From NCBI GenBank assembly GCA_030620095.1, contig JAUTXW010001351.1, forward strand, positions 2,480,001 to 2,544,000: a DNA stretch of 64,000 nucleotides, read 5' to 3'. Position 1 is the stretch's first letter; the number at the start of each line of letters is the position of its first letter. This DNA comes from Kuschelorhynchus macadamiae. Lineage: Eukaryota; Arthropoda; Insecta; Coleoptera; Curculionidae. The position numbers were made by a program, and so were the translations under genes. The notes beneath the pieces are model-generated. The model did not search any database. It saw only the letters and a program-made list of their open reading frames with translations, and was not told where the DNA came from. Below, piece by piece: positions 57,191 to 64,000 of this stretch.

Positions 57191-59214
57191 CAAGGGCGTG
57201 CGGTGAAATTTTAAGAAAGGGAAGCAATTTTTTACACACACTTCGGTGTAGGCATCTTCCAACTCCTTGTCTTTTAAAAATTGCATTAGTTCCTTAGCGT
57301 TATTTTTTGCGCTAATGTCATCAGTTTCGTAAATCACTTTTAGTTCAGGTCGCAGTAACACTCGGTCGAAGATCTGGCCATAATGAAGAAGAACAGATTT
57401 AAACGCATCTTCGGGAAAAGTTTTTCCTTTAAATGCATCAAAATTGCAAAGCTTGAGGAATTTAAAATCATTTAAAACGTTAAATCTATAGTTTATTTGT
57501 TGCTGAATTTGACCGATTATTTCATAAAAGAGGCGTCTGTATGATGTTTGAACACCTCCCACCTTGTCTTTCGAAGACACTTGGCTTGTGGCTCTACATT
57601 TAACGTCATCGTTTTCTCCCAAAATAGGTCAAAATCATCTCTTTTTTGGCTTAACATGGGCTTAAAATCGTCCACTTTTTTTAGGCAAAAAGCAATATCA
57701 TTTGTTTTAGTTTGTAATGTATTAAAAACATTGTCCGAGAATAGAAATATCTCTGAAAATATGTTCAACAAATAATTAAAATTAAAATCTCGTTTCAAAC
57801 AATCCAAAAACCCCCTCAAACTATTTATTGCTTCTGAGTCCCACGTTTCATTATTTTCTATTATATTCTCAAATAGTTCAATCAGCATGTTAGCACAAAT
57901 CCCATTGTAGTTCCACCTAGTACTAGCTAGCTACTTTGGGCAATCGTTTGTGAACAATGGAGTCCAAAGCTTGTGTACGTTTTGTTGACTTGGAAAAAAA
58001 AGCAGCCATGCCACTTAAAGTAACGAAAAATACTTTACACTCTTTAATGTGATTGATGGACTGAGATAAAACTAAATTTAATTTATGAGCAAAACAATGG
58101 ACAAACACAGCACATGGGAAAGTTTCTCAAACTTTAGCTTGCAGACCCCCTAATTGTCCTGCTATCACTGCAGCTCCATCAAAGCTTTGAGCAGCTAATT
58201 TTTTCTCTCCATTAATTTCTTTAGTAACGTTTTAAACTACGGTATATAATGCATCTGCTGTACGATTTTCGGACACATTCTTAAAACCTAAAAATCGCTC
58301 TTGAATACTTCCGTCTGTTTTAACGTAGCGTATTACTGTAGATAATTGGCTAAAATTAGTGATATCAGTTGTTTCGTCCAGAAAAATAGCAATGAACCGC
58401 GCCTCGCCAATCTCCTGCTTAATTATTGTTAGAATAATGGTTGCAACAGCGGAAATTAAATCATTCTGGATTCGATTCGACGTTCCGCAAAAACGCTAGA
58501 CTACTCTAAATGATTTTTTAAGCAATCATCATATTCAGCCATTAAACTAAGTAAATCTTGAAAATTTCCTCTATTTGAAGAAACCCTTGTTTCGTCATGA
58601 CCTCTAAATCCCAATTCGTGCTATCCGAGAAAACAAACAACATCGATAACTCTTCTTAATATTTGCCTATTTTTATCGACTAGCTCATTGTGTTGGCGGT
58701 GACTAATTTCCAACTGTTTATTAAGGGCGTGTTCAATTCTGGTTTTTGCCGAACACTTTTTCTTTTATGACGGCCTGCAAATGCGCTTGGGACATAATGT
58801 GTCTTTTTACAGCTTTATGGAAATTGTTTAAATCGAAAAAACCAGTTTTAGTCTAGAGACCTTTTTCATTTTCAAAAAGTAAACATGGCCAACAAAATAA
58901 TTTATTTATATTTTCACACCCTGTTAGCCATTTAAATTGTTCGTATTGTTTTTCCGGATAAAAATGTCTAATACAGTTTTTTATGTTTGTTATTAAATTT
59001 TTCATAGGCGGTTTTTCCCTTCCTTTGGAAATTATTTGAAGCTTATCAGCGAAGTTTAATGTTGAAAATCCCTTTATTATTAAGACACACCACACATTCA
59101 CACACACTCTTCTTACTAAATTCTCCAACATTTTCAACGTTATTACCGACAGCCGAAGTTGACGGTATTTGCATATCCACGTCCGTATTATTGTCTTCCA
59201 TATCGCACCATGCA
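57191..59214 (-). pseudogene. hAT transposase (ZMYM1/DUF4371-like), with stops, shifts and a missing C-terminus
   Basis: Minus strand. Start region MEDNNTDVDMQIPSTS. TTF-type zinc finger around YEQFKWLTGCENINKLFCWP and LFENEKGL (about 58940-58853). DUF4371/catalytic part: FLDETTDITNFSQLSTVIRY (first Asp, about 58390), FLGFKNVSENRTADALY, AQSFDGAAVIAGQLGGLQAK (second Asp, about 58170), VHCFAHKLNLVLSQS (CxxH, about 58100). Insertion helices follow: SFSKSTKRTQALDSIVHKRL-like sequence, NSLRGFLDCLKRDFNF, MLSQKRDDFDLFWEKT, RRLFYEIIGQIQQQINYRFN. The last frame (57622-57185) runs ELEDAYTEV and then straight into the terminal repeat; the hATC block with the catalytic Glu is deleted. At least two in-frame stops and several shifts. 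Confidence 0.85.
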
Positions 59215-59412
59215 CGACGCGACGTACGTATCACACAACACACGGATAGCCGTTCGAACAAAGAACCTACTCCAACGCTAGCTTCCGCCCCCACTTAAAG
59301 CACACGACTGAAATGCAAAAATTGGAAACAGCCGTTGGAATGTTCAATAACCTCTGGCTCGATTCACAGGAAATCAAGCATACAGTACTTTGGCTGCAGA
59401 GAAGCTATATAA

Positions 59413-59621
<209 letters not shown>

Positions 59622-59768
59622 GGGCTTGATAATTAAGATAATATTTTGGCATTTTTAATATAACTAAATTAATGGTTTCCTATTTCAAAAATTACATTTT
59701 AGAAGATGTTTTGTAATTTTTTTTGGGGAAGCACTGCTTCCCTTGCTTCCATGGACTGCACGCCCCTG

Positions 59769-59776
59769 GGTCGGGG
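59769..59776. repeat. right 8-bp target site duplication of hAT element
   Basis: GGTCGGGG; partner of 57183-57190 with one mismatch. Confidence 0.8.
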
Positions 59777-61170
59777 GTAGGTTCGGGACAGGATTCGGCT
59801 TAGTAAAGGATTAGGCCAGTTGAAATATCTCATTCCCGCGAATTTCGGCTGTTCTTAGATACCATATGTTTGCCTTTTATACTTTCGTATCTTATAGAAA
59901 AATACTTATGGAGGCGAAATACATGGAAGTACAGAACAAACCTAAACCAAACGACTCTTAAGAAGTAGTATTCTAGTAATAGTAGTAACTTTTTGAGACA
60001 AAGAGCAGGTGTTTGGTGCCCCTGAAACCCTAACACATTTAGAAAAAGAGGGAAACGTGATTATTTACATCAAGAAACACAGGTCGAGTAAATAGAATTA
60101 ATCAAAGGAGATTTCCTACTTATAAAACTGAGCTGAAAAGATATAACTGTGACGACAAAAACTGCCTTTGGTTTTTTTTTTGGTCAGATTCTAAATACCA
60201 GTGACACTGCAGTTCAAACAAATTTCTTAGAAGACGCAGAACAACCGCAAATTTTTACTTTCCAGTTGCTGCTACAGATATACAAGTGGGTTACACGCAA
60301 GAACAAACTAGGCATCTTTTCCACCTTCAAAGGGCACCGCTCGCACATAACCTTTATTTATATTTAACTTTGATTTTAGTACTTACTACATAAGATAAGA
60401 TTTTTATATTTTGAGGAATCAAAGTACTTACTTTTATTGTATTTATTTGAGAATATTTTTTTTAGGTTTAATTTGTGGCCAATGACAATATTTTGTTGTG
60501 TCTTAACTGTAGTACCATAATTATTAAGCTTAAGCCTCCCAACCCCTTAGCTTACACTCCTAGGAAGGCTTAGGTTGTAAACAACTTTAGTTAGATATTT
60601 AAAAATTATAACATTTTTAATTACTGTTTGGTTAGGTATGGTCAATAGCTTAACTATAATATAAAGTAAATAAATTTGGTGTTATGTCCATGTTGTGTAA
60701 AATAAAACTTATAAAACAGAAAGTGATGTTTCATGGTGGTAATAAGGGTAATTACCGCCACCCGCCCCTCTCTCTCCCAATGAAACATTTTTCTAGCTAA
60801 ATTTTTTGTATTGTTAAAATTTAAAATGAAGAACAAAACAGAACCATACAAAATTGTCTAATATTTCAAAGCTGTCTTTGACTTTGAAGTGATTGATTTG
60901 AGTGAGTATATAGTTAAGGTGGTTTTCTGATTGTTGTCAGACATTCCTTTGGGTCTTCGAGTTTATGCTAAACCTGGAAAGTGCGGCTGAAGACATCTGG
61001 TTGAGAGTGGATCAAGGTGTAACCTTTTTACGTATGTTGCGTTTATCTACACCATGATGACAAAGAAGCTATCACGTACTTTAATTCTAAGCTAGAATTA
61101 ATGACTTTAAGAAAAATAGTGACTAGTTAATATGTGGTGATTTTAATTTTTCATCCGGTATTCAATTTAG
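59777..61170. other. 1.4 kb without a recognised gene
   Basis: No motif before the LINE fragment. The C-rich patch at 60755-60780 (CCGCCACCCGCCCCTCTCTC) is simple sequence. Confidence 0.5.
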
Positions 61171-61990
61171 TCAAAAGAAGCCGATCTAGACAACATACCT
61201 GCAATATTTTCTAAAAAGTGTGCATTCTCCCTATATTCATTAAATGAAGGTAGATTTCCTGAAAAATGGAAGTCTGTAGCTGTTCAACCTATACATAAAA
61301 CAAGACAAATGGATGACATAAGAAACTATCGACCGATAAGCAAATTGTCCACAATCCCAAAGCTTTTTGAACTATTGATTCATAAGTATTTGTTCAGTAC
61401 TGTTACGAATATTATAATTGAGTAGCAGCGTGGCTTCATGAGGGGTAGAGCGATAGAATCCAATGTAACTTGCTCTTCTGAGTACCTTTATTTGTATTTG
61501 GGTAATGCAGTTCAGATGGATGACATTTACACTTACTTCAGCAGGTGCTAATGACTCCTTACTGAGATTGATGGAATCTTATTTGAAAAAAATAGATCGT
61601 AATACGGTTAAGTCTTGGGATACAACTCAGGGACCTTTAGTGCTTTATCTGGGGTGCCACTCGTTCACACTTGGGATTTTTATTTTTAATTTATTTAAAC
61701 GATATAAGAATTCCTTTTAAAGTTTCTAGACTTTAGTGGATAATATGTGTAAAGCAATGCCTTTATCTGAAAAATAGATCCTTTTTTGAGTCATAATAAT
61801 GGCGAGTAGAAAACCTTAAAAAATTTAATATTAAGTTTTTTTAACATACTTGGTGTCGCTTTTCAACAAGATCTTTCCTGACATGATCTCTTAAATTGTC
61901 AGACACCCGCTAAGAAACTGGATTTCTTTTTCTAGCCCGAAGATATCTTTTTTATGTTGACATATATCTTTTAGACAACACAAAATATCA
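61171..61990 (+). pseudogene. jockey-type non-LTR retrotransposon fragment
   Basis: Plus strand: ADLDNIPAIFSKKCAFSLYS, LNEGRFPEKWKSVAVQPIHK, RNYRPISKLSTIPKLFELLI, QRGFMRGRAIESNVTC (about 61180-61470), then DDIYTYFSRC, FEKNRS and SGVPLVHTW with several shifts, matching YRPISKLSTIPKLFE...QHGFMPGRSTETNL...DFSKAFD...SGVPQGSHLGP in order. 61850-61990 is the region after the reverse transcriptase and is repeated at 62810-62960. Catalytic aspartates are mostly lost. Confidence 0.8.
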
Positions 61991-62470
61991 GACCAAATCG
62001 TAAGAATAAGTACTTCCTTCGTAGGAGCGAAGTAGATGAAGTAGATGTTGTAATCGTAAAAAAAATCACCCTACGAGGTTTTTGCAGAACTTTGCGTGTT
62101 AGGGTCCCCAGACCCCGAAAAACATGCTGATATTTCCGTCAATCTATCGGTCTGTCGTTCTGTTACTACGCGGCATAGTTCAAAAATTATCTATACGATT
62201 GACTTCAAATTATTATCAAGTATCAAAGGTCAAATGGGGATGGAATGGTAACCTTATCGATTGAAAAAAATATAAATCCATTATGGCGCAACAAAATGGC
62301 GCCTAATGAAATGTTTAAAAGTTAAGTGCCAAAAAACTGCTTTTCAAATGGATTTGAAATTTTGCACAAACATCAAATGTGAAACGGCTAGACTGGGACA
62401 GTTTTACTGCGAATCCTATATGGTAAAATAAAATAGCGGCCTAATAAAAAATTTAAATATTTAGTAAAAT
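61990..62470 (+). repeat. foldback-type repeat, left half (copy H)
   Basis: GTACTTCCTTCGTAGGAGCG, GTTGTAATCGTAAAAAAAAT-type end, AGGTTTTTGCAGAACTTTGC, TCAATCTATCGGTCTGTCG, CGCGGCATAG, CAACAAAATGGCGCC. Inserted between two pieces of the jockey-type LINE. Right half absent. Confidence 0.75.
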
Positions 62471-62809
62471 TTCATTGCCTGGTATAAAACCTTTTTATGG
62501 AGAGAAATAATAAAAGGCAATTTATTACTTATAATAAATAGTAGTTGTAAAGAAATAATAATATAAAAATTAATTAAAAACATAGTAAAAAAAACGGTAA
62601 ATTTGGCTCTACCCACAACTTTCCCCGTAAGGTAATCCACTACATACATATAAAACATTTTATTTTAAATTTCATTAACTGCGTGATAGGTGTATTTATC
62701 TAAAATTCAAAATCTTAATAGAATCACAAGCTGGGGAGCAAAAAACCTTGTAAAGTATAAACGCTAGTAAGATACAATAATGTTTACAATTTAAATTTAA
62801 AAATTTATT

Positions 62810-63305
62810 TTCGCTTTTAACAAGATCTTCGCTGGCATTATGATCATATTACAGCAATTATCAGACAATCGCTAACAACTCGATTTATTTTTCGAGTTTA
62901 AGATACCTCTCTTATGCTAACCTATATACGGCTTACACATTACAAATCAGACTGTCTTGAGAATTGGTTTCATATTTAGGTATCTGCCTCCCCTTTAACA
63001 TTTTTGACATTGTTCAAAGAAGAGCTATTCACCTGATTGATGATCCAAGCATGACAAGTAGACTTGCAGCATTGGAGCATCGGGTGATCATCTGGTTCAT
63101 AGATACTGGTAAGTATATTGGTTTCTACGAGAAGGCATAATGGATGATAGCAAGTCATAATGCTTTACGTTTTCTTCAGCCTTGACTGTCTGGGGCACAG
63201 GAGCATCCACCCGCATCCTTCCCTTTATTATCCATCTACATAGATCGAGGAGCTTCCGCTTTATTCATTTCTATATTCCGGACTATGAAAAACGATTTCG
63301 CTCTT
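62810..63305 (+). pseudogene. second jockey-type LINE fragment (C-terminal region)
   Basis: 62810-62960 repeats 61850-61990 of the preceding fragment. Then FDIVQRRAIHLIDDPSMTSR, LAALEHRVII (about 63005-63095) and IHLHRSRSFRF match the end of jockey-type ORF2 (LDxIQRRAIxLIxDPxLTxxLxxLEHRR...). Shifts and stops present. Confidence 0.68.
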
Positions 63306-63704
63306 CCCATATATTTATGATATATGATAGCTTTTTTCTCATAAATGCCGTATAAAAAGAGTGAAGCCATTTTACGCCATTAAAGATGCCGAAATGTATC
63401 GAATAGCGCATGCGCAAGAACAGAAATGACATTTACATACTTGATAAACAACTTTGCAATTGACATTAATTAAAGAATGGCATCAAAGCATTTTTTTTCC
63501 TATTTGAAATTATTTTAAAAACGAAACCGTTTTTTCTGTGATTTTGATTCAATATTCGGTAGAAGTGTTTACTGAACCTGATACGAAGTCTGATACGTGA
63601 ACTTGTCCTATCAAAAGATTATTGACTTCATTTTACGCAGACATTTCGGAAGCGAAACCTCGAAATAAAAAATACGGTATGTTTATAAATCATTCATTTC
63701 AGTT
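63306..63704. other. no recognised gene
   Basis: AT-rich; ATGCGCAAGAACAGAAATGAC at about 63410 is the only less AT-rich spot. Confidence 0.4.
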
Positions 63705-64000
63705 TTTACTTGCCTTGTACAAGAGAAGTATTGTAATCGTGAAAAAATCACCCTCCGAGATTTTTGCAGATCTTTACGTCTCAGGGTCCCTAGATGCCGA
63801 AAAATATCTTTTCCCAATTTCGTCTGCCGGTCTGTCGGTCTGTCTATTCGCGGCAGAGTTAAAAACCTACTTACACGATTGACTTCAAATGGTAAAATTC
63901 CAATATGGCGAAACAAAATGGCGGCCTACTGAAATGTTAGAAAAATGTATTACTAAAAAACTACTTATCCAATTTACCTCTAATTTTGCAAAAAAAAACA
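63705..64000 (+). repeat. foldback-type repeat, left half (copy I), runs off the window
   Basis: TTTTTACTTGCCTTGTACAA, AGTATTGTAATCGTGAAAAA, CTCAGGGTCCCTAGATGCCG, GCCGGTCTGTCGGTCTGTC, ATTCGCGGCAGAG, CCAATATGGCGAAACAAAAT. One of the best-kept left ends in the window and a good reference for the family. The frames at 63622-63916 are by-products. Confidence 0.82.

Overview
This window looks like AT-rich intergenic DNA from an arthropod, most likely an insect (a large-genome insect such as a beetle is my guess from the transposon mix, not something the sequence proves). I see no intact host protein-coding gene, no rRNA, no CRISPR array and no bacterial-style operon. What can be read is almost entirely transposable-element (TE) DNA of many ages, plus one well-formed tRNA-like gene, long (TA)n tracts and stretches with nothing recognisable.

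Left end, 1-8.4 kb, is the most structured part. A decayed pogo/Tigger-type transposase enters from the left edge. After a (TA)n tract comes a complete Tc1/mariner-superfamily element (1364-5095) with long inverted ends and an intact 359-residue D,D41D transposase. Its left inverted end is split by a 1.86 kb piece of a hAT element, which carries a 609-codon open frame running from the mariner end into a 5'-truncated hAT transposase. A second D,D41D element follows (5118-8308). It has become a huge inverted duplication: arms of about 0.9 kb that include the start of the transposase gene and a flanking small element. Its transposase is broken but contains what looks like a real spliceosomal intron.

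8.4-26 kb: unannotated AT-rich DNA with a small palindromic element, a foldback-type repeat rich in ATGGCGG motifs (10.55-12.3 kb, more copies at 15, 30, 33, 37-40, 42.6-43.9, 62 and 63.7-64 kb), a decayed reverse-strand copy of a gene I recognise as highly repeated in arthropods (about 15.74-16.96 kb), two decayed LINE retrotransposons (18.8-20.6 kb plus, 22.6-24.0 kb minus) and a D,D41D transposase fragment.

26-33 kb: a tRNA-like gene with a tandem, truncated second copy; an RTE-like LINE split by a minisatellite-bearing insertion; and a decayed Crypton-type tyrosine recombinase.

33-53 kb: short tandem and inverted repeats, a 3 kb foldback array, an RTE-like LINE tail, a Penelope-like element, another LINE, and a GC-richer block I cannot explain.

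53-64 kb: a palindromic element, a deleted DDE transposase on the minus strand, a complete but dead hAT element with 8-bp target duplications (57191-59768), LINE pieces and two more foldback copies. The genes do not form a pathway: nearly all are autonomous-element genes in different states of decay, nested in one another.
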